Assembly: GCA_964521255.1 (NCBI GenBank)
Contig: CAZFRM010000001.1
Span: forward strand, 496,001 to 560,000
Source of the DNA: ZC4RG29 sp964521255
GTDB lineage: Bacteria; Bacteroidota; Bacteroidia; Cytophagales; Cyclobacteriaceae
Length of the DNA: 64,000 nucleotides
Direction: 5' to 3'
Shown: positions 26,205 through 34,690 of the stretch, piece by piece
Layout of the letters: each line of letters opens with the position of its first letter
How positions within the stretch are numbered: the first letter of the stretch is position 1
Notes under the pieces: model-generated
Database searches by the model: none
Seen by the model: the letters and a program-made list of their open reading frames with translations, nothing else
Told to the model about the DNA's origin: nothing
Program-made: the position numbers and the translations under genes

Positions 26205-26336
26205 TAACCTAAACGTATACTGAGTAAAGAGAACAAGATGCGCGGCTAACCTAAACTTATGAAGAAGTTCAATGGAACGAACTGTGAAGTTGAAAATCAA
26301 TTAAACATTTCGTGCGCTTGTTCTCTAACTCGGTAT
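26205..26336. repeat. Inverted repeat with internal direct repeat between fadN and fadA
   Basis: The left arm 26217-26244 and right arm 26311-26336 are complementary over AGAGAACAAG, GAGT and ATAC blocks with a few mismatches, and enclose a 66-nt loop. A 10-bp direct repeat TAACCTAAAC occurs at 26205-26214 and 26247-26256. It could be an RNA structure that sets fadN to fadA expression or a small inserted repeat element. Confidence 0.6.
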
Positions 26337-26364
26337 TAACAGGAATTCAAAAAATATATTTCTC

Positions 26365-27540
26365 ATGAATGCATACATCGTAGCCGGATTCAGAACAGCA
26401 GTCGGAAAGGCGAAACGGGGTGGCTTTCGTTTTAAGCGTCCGGATGACCTCGCTGCTGATGTAATTATACATTTAGTAAAATCAGTTCCCGGGCTTGAGA
26501 ACAAAATGGTTGATGACCTCATTGTTGGCAATGCTGTTCAGGAAGCAGAACAAGGCATGCAGATGGGGAGAATGATTTCCCTGCTGGCATTGGGTGAGGA
26601 TATTCCTGGAATGGTGATCAACCGTTATTGTGGTTCAGGTATAGAAGCTATTCACATTGCGAGCGCACGTATTCACGCAGGTATGGCTGACGTAATTATT
26701 GCAGGCGGAACGGAGTCGATGTCTTTAGTACCCACCATGGGCTGGAAGACGGCGTTAAACTATCAAATAGCAAAAGATCATCCTGATTATTATACCAGTA
26801 TGGGCTTGACTGCAGAAGCAGTTGCCAGGGAATTTAAAATTTCGCGCGAAGATCAGGACGAATTCTCATATCGTTCTCATATGAAAGCGGCTTCCGCTAT
26901 TAAGGACGGAAAATTCAAAGATGAAATTGTACCCATTAAGGTAAGCGAAGTGTTTGTGGATGAAAGCATGAAGAAGAAAACGCGTGACTTTATTGTGGAC
27001 ACCGACGAAGGAGTCAGGCCTGATACTACGGTAGAGACGCTAAGCAAATTAAAACCGGTGTTTGCCATTGGGGGGTCCGTTACTGCAGGCAATTCGTCAC
27101 AGACTTCTGATGGCGCTGCGTTTGTTCTTGTGGTGTCTGAAAAAATACTCAAGCAACTTAATCTTAAACCCATAGCACAGATGAAGAGTTATGCTGTTGC
27201 TGGTGTAGATCCGCGCATCATGGGAATTGGTCCGGTTAAAGCTGTTCCAAAGGCATTAAAAATGGCAGGCATGAAAATGGATGACATTGACATCTTTGAA
27301 TTAAATGAAGCCTTTGCCGCTCAATCGCTTGCCGTAGTTAGAGAATTAGGAATCGATCAAAATAAACTGAATCCAAATGGAGGAGCAATTGCTGTTGGTC
27401 ATCCTCTTGGTTCTTCAGGCGCAAGATTATCTGTCCAAATCTTTAACGAACTGAGAAGGCAAAAAAAGAAGTATGGTCTTGTAACGGCGTGTGTAGGAGG
27501 TGGTCAAGGAGTTGCAGGAATTTATGAGCTTTTGAATTAA
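26365..27540 (+). CDS. fadA: Acetyl-CoA acyltransferase (3-ketoacyl-CoA thiolase)
   Basis: The thiolase cleaves 3-ketoacyl-CoA to acetyl-CoA and a shortened acyl-CoA. The 391-residue protein has all catalytic residues: Cys89 in NRYCGSGIEA, His346 in GGAIAVGHPLGSSGA, and Cys376 in TACVGGGQG. GGTESMS and FELNEAFAAQS are also present. Length is standard. It lies between fadN and fadE in the same operon, 8 bp before fadE. Confidence 0.95.
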   Translation: MNAYIVAGFRTAVGKAKRGGFRFKRPDDLAADVIIHLVKSVPGLENKMVDDLIVGNAVQEAEQGMQMGRMISLLALGEDIPGMVINRYCGSGIEAIHIASARIHAGMADVIIAGGTESMSLVPTMGWKTALNYQIAKDHPDYYTSMGLTAEAVAREFKISREDQDEFSYRSHMKAASAIKDGKFKDEIVPIKVSEVFVDESMKKKTRDFIVDTDEGVRPDTTVETLSKLKPVFAIGGSVTAGNSSQTSDGAAFVLVVSEKILKQLNLKPIAQMKSYAVAGVDPRIMGIGPVKAVPKALKMAGMKMDDIDIFELNEAFAAQSLAVVRELGIDQNKLNPNGGAIAVGHPLGSSGARLSVQIFNELRRQKKKYGLVTACVGGGQGVAGIYELLN

Positions 27541-27548
27541 ACAAGTCT

Positions 27549-29348
27549 ATGAATACAGCAACAGAAAAAAAAGCGATTAAAGGTGGTGAGTTTCTGATTC
27601 GAGAAACAGAAGCCAGGGAAATTTTTATACCTGAAGAATGGAATGAAGAACAACGAATGATCGCTCAAACCTGTAAGGAATTTTTGGAGCAGGATGTTTT
27701 TCCGCGCCTTGATGAGATCGATTCAATGAAAGATCCGGGTATTATGCCATCCATTCTTAACAAGGCCGGTGAACTTGGTTTGCTTGGTACCTCTGTTCCA
27801 CAGGAGTATGGAGGATTCGGAATGGACTTTAATACTACGATGCTTGTTTCTGAAGTTATTGGCGCTGGTCATTCAGTCGCTGTTGCTTTATCCGCTCACA
27901 CGGGCATCGGCACTTTGCCAATTCTTTATTATGGTACGGAAGAACAAAAGAAAAAGTATCTGCCTAAACTTTCAACAGGTGAATGGAAGGCAGCTTATTG
28001 TTTGACTGAGCCTGACTCAGGGTCTGATGCAAATAGTGGTAAAACAAAAGCTGTCCTTAGCAATGAGGGCAAACACTATTTGATTACAGGACAAAAAATG
28101 TGGATCACCAATGGCGGCTTTGCTGATGTCTTCATTGTATTTGCAAAAATTGACAATGATAAAAACTTAAGTGCATTTATCGTCGAAAAATCATTTGGTG
28201 GAATAACGATGAATGAAGAAGAGAAGAAGATGGGCATCAAAGGATCTTCTACTCGCCAGATATTTTTTAATGACTGCAAAGTTCCTGTAGAGAATTTACT
28301 TTCTGAAAGAGAAAACGGATTTAAAATAGCCGTTAACATTCTCAACGTAGGTCGTATCAAGTTAGGGGCGGCAGCTCTTGGAGGAAGTAAACGAACGGTT
28401 ACCCTGGCTGTCAACTACGCAAAAGAGAGAAAGCAATTTGGAACTTCAATTGCCAACTTCGGAGCCATTAAGCATAAAATAGCAGAGATGGTTGTGAAGA
28501 TTTTTGCCTCCGAGTCTGCTTGCTACAGAGCCGGACAAAATATCGATGATGCTTACGCCGCACTCATTGCAAGCGGAATGGAATCATCTAAAGCAAAACT
28601 TAAATCACTTGAAGAATTTGCCATCGAATGTGCAATTATGAAGGTGCATGGATCCGAAGTGCTGGATTTCGTGGTTGATGAAGGTGTGCAGATTTATGGA
28701 GGTATGGGTTTTTCGGCAGAAAGCCCAATGGACAGAGCGTATCGTGATGCGCGCATCAATCGAATATTTGAAGGTACAAATGAAATAAATCGCATGCTTA
28801 CCATTGACATGTTAATGAAGCGTGCAATGAAAGGGCATTTGGATTTGATGGCACCAGCAATGGCAGTTCAAAAAGAACTTTTGGGTATACCGGATTTTGG
28901 TGCTGCAGAAGAGGAAGGACTTTTCAGTAAAGAAAAGAAAGCATTGGCCAATCTTAAAAAGGCCGGACTCATGGTGGCAGGAGCTGCTGTACAAAAATTT
29001 ATGATGAAACTTTCTGAGCAACAAGAGGTGCTCATGAACCTTGCTGATATGATGATTGAAGGATATGTTGCTGAGTCATGCCTCTTACGGGTGGAAAAAT
29101 TAATTGGATCGAAGGGAGAGCAAGGCAATGAAATACAAAAAGCGATAGCAATTATTTATTTGCACGGAGCCATTGAGAAAGCGGCCTCATGTGGAAGACA
29201 TGCCATCGCGGCATTTGCTGAAGGTGATGAACTGAGATTGATGTTAATGGGGTTGAAACGTTTTACAAAAATCGATCCGTACAATTTGAAGGAAGCGAGA
29301 AGAAAAGTAGCTGACTATGTGATCGAAAAAGGAGAGTATCCATTTTAA
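27549..29348 (+). CDS. fadE: Acyl-CoA dehydrogenase, FadE type
   Basis: This flavoenzyme makes trans-2-enoyl-CoA from acyl-CoA. The 599-residue protein has the acyl-CoA dehydrogenase core (about 25-430): ALSAHTGIGTLPI, AYCLTEPDSGSDANSG, GQKMWITNGGFADVF, and YGGMGFSAESPMDRAYRDA followed by FEGTNEINRM, which holds the likely catalytic Glu. A further ~170-residue C-terminal domain (about 430-599) matches the long form found in Bacillus FadE. It is the last gene of the operon, followed by a terminator. Confidence 0.93.
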   Translation: MNTATEKKAIKGGEFLIRETEAREIFIPEEWNEEQRMIAQTCKEFLEQDVFPRLDEIDSMKDPGIMPSILNKAGELGLLGTSVPQEYGGFGMDFNTTMLVSEVIGAGHSVAVALSAHTGIGTLPILYYGTEEQKKKYLPKLSTGEWKAAYCLTEPDSGSDANSGKTKAVLSNEGKHYLITGQKMWITNGGFADVFIVFAKIDNDKNLSAFIVEKSFGGITMNEEEKKMGIKGSSTRQIFFNDCKVPVENLLSERENGFKIAVNILNVGRIKLGAAALGGSKRTVTLAVNYAKERKQFGTSIANFGAIKHKIAEMVVKIFASESACYRAGQNIDDAYAALIASGMESSKAKLKSLEEFAIECAIMKVHGSEVLDFVVDEGVQIYGGMGFSAESPMDRAYRDARINRIFEGTNEINRMLTIDMLMKRAMKGHLDLMAPAMAVQKELLGIPDFGAAEEEGLFSKEKKALANLKKAGLMVAGAAVQKFMMKLSEQQEVLMNLADMMIEGYVAESCLLRVEKLIGSKGEQGNEIQKAIAIIYLHGAIEKAASCGRHAIAAFAEGDELRLMLMGLKRFTKIDPYNLKEARRKVADYVIEKGEYPF

Positions 29349-29368
29349 ACGTCTATAGTTCTTAGTCC

Positions 29369-29397
29369 AAAGCCACCTGGTCCGGTGGCTTTTTTTA
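29369..29397 (+). terminator. Intrinsic terminator after the fad operon
   Basis: AAAGCCACC pairs with GGTGGCTTT around a 6-nt loop, followed by a run of T. It begins 21 bp after the fadE stop. Confidence 0.9.
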
Positions 29398-29462
29398 TGG
29401 ATTGGCAACTATTTTCAAATTAAATTCGTGAATAAGCATGTAATACTAAATCTCCCATCCTT

Positions 29463-29738
29463 ATGGCATCAAAAACATTATCGACATTACTTATCGTTAT
29501 CCTTTTGATTTTTGCTATTCCAGCTTTTATCGGATTGTTGGGTGGAGCTTTCGGTATTATAATGGGGGTTTTTGGAGTTGTTGTTGGCGTTTTTGCCGGA
29601 ATAGTCGGCGCTATTGCTGGAGTAATTGGGTGGTTCTTTAAGATGATATTTGGATTAAGCTTTGTAAGCTGGAATTTCTTTGCTATTCTGTTTGTGGCAG
29701 TAATTTTAATTCTTGTAACCAAACGCTCGCGGTCCTAA
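29463..29738 (+). CDS. Small glycine-rich membrane protein
   Basis: The 91-residue protein is almost entirely hydrophobic: two or three transmembrane helices separated by a Gly-rich stretch (about 26-60, with repeated GVFG, GVVVG, AGIVGAIAG) and a basic tail (TKRSRS). The Gly/small-residue pattern suggests tightly packed helices. No family is named. It overlaps the convergent secreted-protein gene by 4 nt (CTAA). The frame is long and clean, with a coding-like bias. Confidence 0.7.
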   Translation: MASKTLSTLLIVILLIFAIPAFIGLLGGAFGIIMGVFGVVVGVFAGIVGAIAGVIGWFFKMIFGLSFVSWNFFAILFVAVILILVTKRSRS

Positions 29739-30121
29739 CTCACTGGATGCCGGTTGTAAAGAGACGGATTCAAAAAATATTTACTAAAAACAGGATACCG
29801 TCTTATTTCCAGTAATTCTGGCCGTTGATTCTTCTTAAGTACAACTTTGTAATAAAACTCGAGTCCTTTTTCAACACGAATATCTTTCTTAACCAAATAC
29901 CAGGTCTTGTCATAAGGGTTGAGCACTTTAACCTCCACGTGAAACAATCCCGGCTGACTTTTTACTCTTACAAAATTTCCGGGCACTCTGTTGTAAAGTT
30001 TACCATTAACGTAAACCTGTATGTTAGAACTCTTTTCAGCCTGAATAGCGATACCAGAAATGTACCCAAAAGATGAAATTGAAATGATGAGAAAAAAGAA
30101 ACCTACCGCTGCACTTTTCAT
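29735..30121 (-). CDS. Secreted PEGA-like small protein
   Basis: The 128-residue protein has a signal peptide (about 1-24). The mature region (VYVNGKLYNRVPGNFVRVKSQPG as motif, then HVEVKVLNPYDKTWY and FYYKVVLKK) looks like a single beta-sandwich, similar in flavour to PEGA domains, and ends in a Tyr/Pro/Arg-rich segment. I recall similar Bacteroidota proteins without known function. The ATG at 30121 is preferred over a GTG two codons before. Its stop overlaps that of the convergent membrane-protein gene. Confidence 0.7.
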   Translation of the reverse strand: MKSAAVGFFFLIISISSFGYISGIAIQAEKSSNIQVYVNGKLYNRVPGNFVRVKSQPGLFHVEVKVLNPYDKTWYLVKKDIRVEKGLEFYYKVVLKKNQRPELLEIRRYPVFSKYFLNPSLYNRHPVS

Positions 30122-30130
30122 AACCACTGT

Positions 30131-30188
30131 TTAGGTCGATGAAGTACAAGCTTTGTGCCACCTTATTTGGACTTCATCAACAACCTAA
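30131..30188. repeat. Bulged inverted repeat upstream of the PEGA-like gene
   Basis: GATGAAGT (30138-30145) and ACTTCATC (30171-30178) are complementary, flanked by TTAGGT (30131-30136) and ACCTAA (30183-30188). The pairing brackets the likely promoter or leader of the leftward PEGA-like gene. It may be an operator or RNA hairpin. Confidence 0.35.
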
Positions 30189-30256
30189 CAGCTAAAGACT
30201 TTGATTGGTTTCTGTAACCACCCTATTTAATTTAGAAACCTTTTCGCTTCTTTGAC

Positions 30257-30874
30257 TTAAGCATTGCGATATTTAATGCTGCACCCAATTGCTTTAGTCT
30301 TATTTACAGGAATCTTATTTCCGGTAAGTATGGCATCAACAGCATCTTCAACATATTTTTTGTCTGCAGCAGAACTATCCCGCGAGTTATTGTCAATAGC
30401 GCCAATATAAGCCACCTTAAAATCACTTCCGACCTTTTGGAGAACGAACACATGAGGTGTGTTAGTTGCACCAAAAGCACGTGCTACATCTTGTGATTCA
30501 TCCAGTAAATAAGGGAAAGTATACTTTTTGGCTTTCGCTCGCTTCACCATTTCTTCAAATGAATCTCCGGGAGAAATTTGTGAATCGTTAGCATTGATGG
30601 TAATAACCGGAAGACCTTTGGGTGAATACTTTTCATGCAAACCTATTATCCGGTCATTGTACGATTTTGAATATGGACATGTATTACAGTCGAAAATAAG
30701 GATCACGCCTTTTGAGTTGTTGTAATCAGCAAGACTTACCATTTTGCCGTCTACATTCTTTAATTTAAAAGAGCCAACGGTATCTCCAACCTTGTAGCCT
30801 TCTTCTACTATTGGTCTTCCAGCGAGGAATAAAGTTGCCAGCGCAACCAGATAAAAGGATGTTAACTTTTTCAT
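30257..30874 (-). CDS. Periplasmic redoxin (AhpC/TSA-like) domain protein
   Basis: The 205-residue protein has a signal peptide (about 1-20) and a thioredoxin-fold peroxiredoxin-like domain. Landmarks are VGDTVGSFKLKNVDGKMVSL, the redox motif CNTCPYSKSY (CxxC), and GATNTPHVFVLQK with the cis-Pro. Members with CNTCP are common in Bacteroidota and act as periplasmic thiol oxidoreductases or peroxiredoxin-like proteins. It lies 26 bp after the TlpA-like gene on the same strand, so the two probably form a redox operon. Confidence 0.85.
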   Translation of the reverse strand: MKKLTSFYLVALATLFLAGRPIVEEGYKVGDTVGSFKLKNVDGKMVSLADYNNSKGVILIFDCNTCPYSKSYNDRIIGLHEKYSPKGLPVITINANDSQISPGDSFEEMVKRAKAKKYTFPYLLDESQDVARAFGATNTPHVFVLQKVGSDFKVAYIGAIDNNSRDSSAADKKYVEDAVDAILTGNKIPVNKTKAIGCSIKYRNA

Positions 30875-30900
30875 GACATAGGGTTTTTAGTTGTAAAACT

Positions 30901-31392
30901 TCACAAGATTTCTTCAATCATTTTCTCAATTTCTCCACTCTGAAGTTCTCTCCCAACAAATTTTCTTTGGCCGGTTTTAGGATTGATAATTAGCGTGGCA
31001 GGAATGGCACCTGACCATTGTTTGTCAATCTGGTCAATCCATGAATTTGGATTGTTTTCATCAAGCAATAAAACTTCTGATTTAATATCGCGTCGTGCTA
31101 TAAATTTGTATACTTTTTCGGGGTTGGGATCCAGGTCCAGGTCTAAACTGACTAATGTTACCTGTACGTCATTTCTTTCCTGGTTCAACCTTTCAAAATG
31201 CGGCAATTCTTTTATGCATGGCGCACACCAGGTTGCCCAAAAGTTTATCACCCTGATTTTTTCAGAGGGCGACTGAATCATCATTTGAAGATCTTTAAGC
31301 TTAACTATTCTTGCCGGCTTTGCCTGGCCTTTGGCGCTGTTTACAAGAGCAGCAACTATGAATAATGATATAATAAGCCTGATTCTTTTCAT
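30901..31392 (-). CDS. TlpA/ResA-like thiol:disulfide oxidoreductase
   Basis: The 163-residue protein has a signal sequence (MKRIRLIISLFIVAA) and a thioredoxin domain with the motif WATWCAPCIKELP (WCxPC), then TLVSLDLDLDPNPEK and AIPATLIINPKTG (cis-Pro). ResA/TlpA proteins reduce periplasmic disulfides, for example during cytochrome c maturation. The frame extends 14 codons upstream to a GTG, but the ATG at 31392 starts the signal peptide. It is first of a two-gene redox operon, divergent from the VOC gene. Confidence 0.88.
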   Translation of the reverse strand: MKRIRLIISLFIVAALVNSAKGQAKPARIVKLKDLQMMIQSPSEKIRVINFWATWCAPCIKELPHFERLNQERNDVQVTLVSLDLDLDPNPEKVYKFIARRDIKSEVLLLDENNPNSWIDQIDKQWSGAIPATLIINPKTGQRKFVGRELQSGEIEKMIEEIL

Positions 31393-31737
31393 TCCATTTT
31401 TACGAGACAAGCAGCGTACGTTCGTGACACACATTGTAAGAAAACGCTATAATTCAATCACTTAATAAATACAATCAAAGCATAAAAAAGAATTCCACAA
31501 ATTTTGTCACTTATCCACATTACTCCAATGTTATACCATAATTTGCAGATATACAGTTAATTACAAACAATTTCGTCAATCAATTCTTTGTGGACAACTT
31601 TGAATCACTTTATTTGGCATCGCTAACTGACAAAATAAAAATATTATTTAAAACAGCTTCCCGTTTAATTTATTATGTACTTTTTGTTGAAGTTGACTTT
31701 AAAAAATTGATATACGAATATTTTATCCAGCGCTGGT
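31393..31737. other. AT-rich divergent gap with a perfect DnaA box
   Basis: No credible gene lies in these 345 bp. TTATCCACA (31511-31519) is the consensus DnaA box, and TGTGGACAA (31589-31597) is a one-mismatch box in the opposite orientation 78 bp away. A very AT-rich stretch follows (about 31600-31725). Flanking genes diverge. It may be a second origin candidate or a DnaA-regulated promoter. Confidence 0.4.
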
Positions 31738-32130
31738 TTGGAAATTTTAAAGATCAAGGAAACCTGCCTTTACATAAAGGATTTAAAACAAGCTTACGAT
31801 TTTTACCATGAATTGCTTGGGTTGCCATTAATTACCTATTTGCCGGGCAAGCATTTGTTTCTGAGAGCAGGAAGTTCTGTTTTGTTATGCTTTAATCCTG
31901 ATGACTCGGGACTTAAATCTAGTCCGCCACCTCATTATGCAAACGGTAAACAGCACCTGGCATTTGAAGTCAGGAAATCCGAATACGAATCCGCTAAGGA
32001 AATCTTAAAGCAGAGAGGAATCAAAATAACCGATGAAGTAGTCTGGGAAAGTGGCGCGTCCTCGTTTTATTTTGAAGATCCGGCAGGAAATGTTTTAGAA
32101 ATTGTTCCTGACAGAGGAATATGGGATTAA
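31738..32130 (+). CDS. Glyoxalase/VOC family protein
   Basis: The 130-residue protein has two beta-alpha-beta-beta-beta repeats of the vicinal-oxygen-chelate fold: CLYIKDLKQAYDFYHELLGLPL at the N-terminus (described as motif), HLAFEV (His ligand), and FYFEDPAGNVLEIV (Glu ligand) at the C-terminus. Substrate is unknown; relatives include glyoxalases, dioxygenases and resistance proteins. The start is TTG at 31738, since no ATG occurs upstream before a stop and the fold begins right there. It overlaps the next leftward gene by 4 nt at the stop. Confidence 0.85.
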   Translation: MEILKIKETCLYIKDLKQAYDFYHELLGLPLITYLPGKHLFLRAGSSVLLCFNPDDSGLKSSPPPHYANGKQHLAFEVRKSEYESAKEILKQRGIKITDEVVWESGASSFYFEDPAGNVLEIVPDRGIWD

Positions 32131-32399
32131 CCTTTTTCCTGAGCGGCATGCAGAATTGGAGGAACGTTGCTCACACTACGTGTTCTTTCTTGTTGAGCAC
32201 TAAGGTTTACCTTGTAAACGCTCTTAAACCAGAAACTATAATCCTTATATAAAATACAATGCTGATAGAGTTTGCCATGGACAAGAATTTTAACAAACAA
32301 CTCATGATTTAACGACTCTCTGATGCGAACTTGTTGTTCTTCTGGTAACTCCTCGAGTAGAACATACTCGATTCCTTTGTAGAGTTTAGGGTTTTCCAT
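32127..32399 (-). CDS. Small hypothetical protein
   Basis: The 90-residue product has no signal peptide or membrane segment. It starts MENPKLYKGIEYVLLEELP and has a basic-hydrophobic middle (LFVKILVHGKLYQHCILYKDY). No family is recognised. An ATG start, coding-like composition and tight 4-nt stop overlap (TTAA) with the VOC gene argue for a real gene. It is divergent from recG. Confidence 0.6.
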   Translation of the reverse strand: MENPKLYKGIEYVLLEELPEEQQVRIRESLNHELFVKILVHGKLYQHCILYKDYSFWFKSVYKVNLSAQQERTRSVSNVPPILHAAQEKG

Positions 32400-32528
32400 A
32401 GCAGATACCTGCGTTAATTATACTTGGTTGTATGAAGTAACCACAGGAATAAAAGCACAACGCAATTTAGATACAAATTGTTTTTATCGACCTTAAACAT
32501 GTTACTATTTTTTTAACATTGCTTTTAC

Positions 32529-34622
32529 ATGGTAGCTTTTTTTGAGACACGAATTGAATTTCTTAAAGGGGTCGGACCCCAACGTGCATCATTGCTAAAC
32601 AAAGAGCTATCTATTTTTACTTATGGAGATCTTATTCAGTATTATCCATTTCGTTATGAAGATAGAACGAGGTTTTATACTATCCGGGAAATCACAGACG
32701 AAATGCCTTATGTACAGTTGAAGGGGCTAATTATAAAGAAAGATTTGATCGGTGCAGGAAGAAAAAAAAGAATGGTAGCTCATTTTACCGATGGAACAGG
32801 AGAAATTGACCTTATATGGTTTCAGGGAATCCCCTGGGTAAATGATAAAATCAAAATTGGGCCTGAATATCTTGTGTTTGGTAAACCAGGTCGCTATGGT
32901 TCTAAATTTAACATTGCTCATCCGGAAATAGATCTTCTCTCTGAAAGAAATGAAAAAGAGAGAACTTTTCATCCCGTCTATCCTCTAACAGACAGGCTAA
33001 GAAGTAAGCACCTTGACAGCAAAGCTATTTCCAAACTTGTTTCTCAGCTTCTATCCATATCTGCGGAAAGGATCAGAGAGACAATTCCAGCGCACTTACT
33101 CACAAAGAGAAAGCTTGTAACAAAGAAAGAGGCTTTGATCAATATTCACTTTCCTGATAACCTGGAACGTTTGCAGGAAGCTCAAAGGCGATTAAAGTTT
33201 GAAGAATTGTTTTACATACAACTTCGTTTGCTAAAGCTTAAACTGGTTAAGAGAAGTAAGTTCACCGGGAATATTTTTCAGGATACTACACTCCTCACAA
33301 AGTTTTATAATTCTCATCTTCCATTTGAACTAACAGAGGCACAAAAAAAAGTGATCAAAGAGATCTATGCCGATTTGAAGTCAGGAAGTCAAATGAATCG
33401 TCTTCTTCAGGGTGATGTGGGGAGTGGAAAAACTATTGTAGCCTTTATTTGTATGCTTGTTGTTATAGGTAGTGGTGCGCAGTGTGCCCTGATGGCGCCA
33501 ACAGAAATTTTAGCAACACAACATTTTAATACAGTTAAGAAGTATGCAAGCAGCATGAATATCCAGGTAGATCTATTAACCGGATCTGTCGGGAAAAGAG
33601 AAAGAAAGAAAATTCATGAAAATTTAAAAAAGGGAGAATTAAAGATTCTGGTAGGCACACACGCTTTGTTGGAGGATGAGGTCCAATTTAATTCTTTGGG
33701 ATTAGCCATCGTTGATGAGCAGCATAGGTTCGGCGTGGCACAACGATCGAAGCTGTGGCAAAAGAATACAGAATACTACCCTCACATTCTTGTTATGACG
33801 GCAACACCTATACCACGTACATTGGCTATGACGTTGTACGGTGATCTGGAAATATCGGTGATTGACCAACTCCCGAAAGGCAGGAAGCCCATCAAAACAA
33901 TTCATAAGTTCGATTCTCACCGGCTTGAAATCAACAAATTTTTAAAAACGCAGATTCAGGCAGGCCGGCAGGTTTATGTTGTATATCCGTTAATTGATGA
34001 GTCTGAAAAATTAGATTTAAAACATCTGATGGATGGATACGAAAGTATTACCAGGGCATTTCCGGAATATGCCATCAGTATCATTCATGGTAAAATGAAA
34101 GCAGAGGCCAAGGACTATGAAATGAATCGTTTCACTAAGGGGGAAACTCAAATAATGGTTGCTACTACTGTCATTGAAGTAGGCGTGGATGTGCCGAATG
34201 CCTCCGTTATGGTAATTGAAAATGCTGAGCGTTTTGGATTATCACAACTTCATCAATTGCGTGGCCGCGTAGGCAGGGGCGCAGAACAGTCCTATTGCTT
34301 ATTGATGACCGGATTCAAACTAAGCGCTGATTCAAAAGTGCGAATTGAAACCATGGTAAACACAAATGATGGATTTCAAATTGCCGAAACAGACCTCCAA
34401 CTTCGCGGGCCGGGAGATTTAATGGGTACCCAGCAAAGCGGTGTATTGGATTTATTAATTGCCGATCTGAGTAAAGACGGCAATCTTTTAAAAGAAGCAA
34501 GAGAAGAGGCCACAATCATTTTGAATTCCGATCCAGATCTTCTAAAACCAGAACATTCCTCAATCAAGACTCAAATCCTTTCTTTAAAGAAAAGCGCCAT
34601 TAATTGGAGCCGGATCAGTTAG
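32529..34622 (+). CDS. recG: ATP-dependent DNA helicase RecG
   Basis: RecG remodels stalled replication forks and Holliday junctions. The 697-residue protein begins with the wedge domain (FLKGVGPQRASLLNKEL and YPFRYEDRT), followed by the helicase core: GDVGSGKT Walker A, DEQHRFG Walker B, TATPIPRTLAMTLYGDL, VIEVGVDVPNASVMVIE, and QLRGRVGRG with the LRGPGDLMGTQQSG C-terminal motif. Length is normal. It appears monocistronic. Confidence 0.97.
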   Translation: MVAFFETRIEFLKGVGPQRASLLNKELSIFTYGDLIQYYPFRYEDRTRFYTIREITDEMPYVQLKGLIIKKDLIGAGRKKRMVAHFTDGTGEIDLIWFQGIPWVNDKIKIGPEYLVFGKPGRYGSKFNIAHPEIDLLSERNEKERTFHPVYPLTDRLRSKHLDSKAISKLVSQLLSISAERIRETIPAHLLTKRKLVTKKEALINIHFPDNLERLQEAQRRLKFEELFYIQLRLLKLKLVKRSKFTGNIFQDTTLLTKFYNSHLPFELTEAQKKVIKEIYADLKSGSQMNRLLQGDVGSGKTIVAFICMLVVIGSGAQCALMAPTEILATQHFNTVKKYASSMNIQVDLLTGSVGKRERKKIHENLKKGELKILVGTHALLEDEVQFNSLGLAIVDEQHRFGVAQRSKLWQKNTEYYPHILVMTATPIPRTLAMTLYGDLEISVIDQLPKGRKPIKTIHKFDSHRLEINKFLKTQIQAGRQVYVVYPLIDESEKLDLKHLMDGYESITRAFPEYAISIIHGKMKAEAKDYEMNRFTKGETQIMVATTVIEVGVDVPNASVMVIENAERFGLSQLHQLRGRVGRGAEQSYCLLMTGFKLSADSKVRIETMVNTNDGFQIAETDLQLRGPGDLMGTQQSGVLDLLIADLSKDGNLLKEAREEATIILNSDPDLLKPEHSSIKTQILSLKKSAINWSRIS

Positions 34623-34666
34623 TCTTCAAGAGACGATATCAATTAGGTTTGTGGGATTCCAATTGC

Positions 34667-34674
34667 TAAATTTG
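34667..34674 (+). promoter_or_regulatory. Candidate -7 element (TAAATTTG) before the sensor gene
   Basis: TAAATTTG matches TAnnTTTG exactly, 16 bp before the ATG at 34691. A TTTG lies upstream with a 15-nt gap, shorter than the usual 17-23, so the call is moderate. Confidence 0.4.
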
Positions 34675-34690
34675 AATACGATCTCTTATC

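Noticed and set aside
31590..31811. Open frame of 73 codons through the AT-rich gap
   Set aside because: It runs into the VOC gene in another frame, has no family-like features and reads as AT-rich noise.
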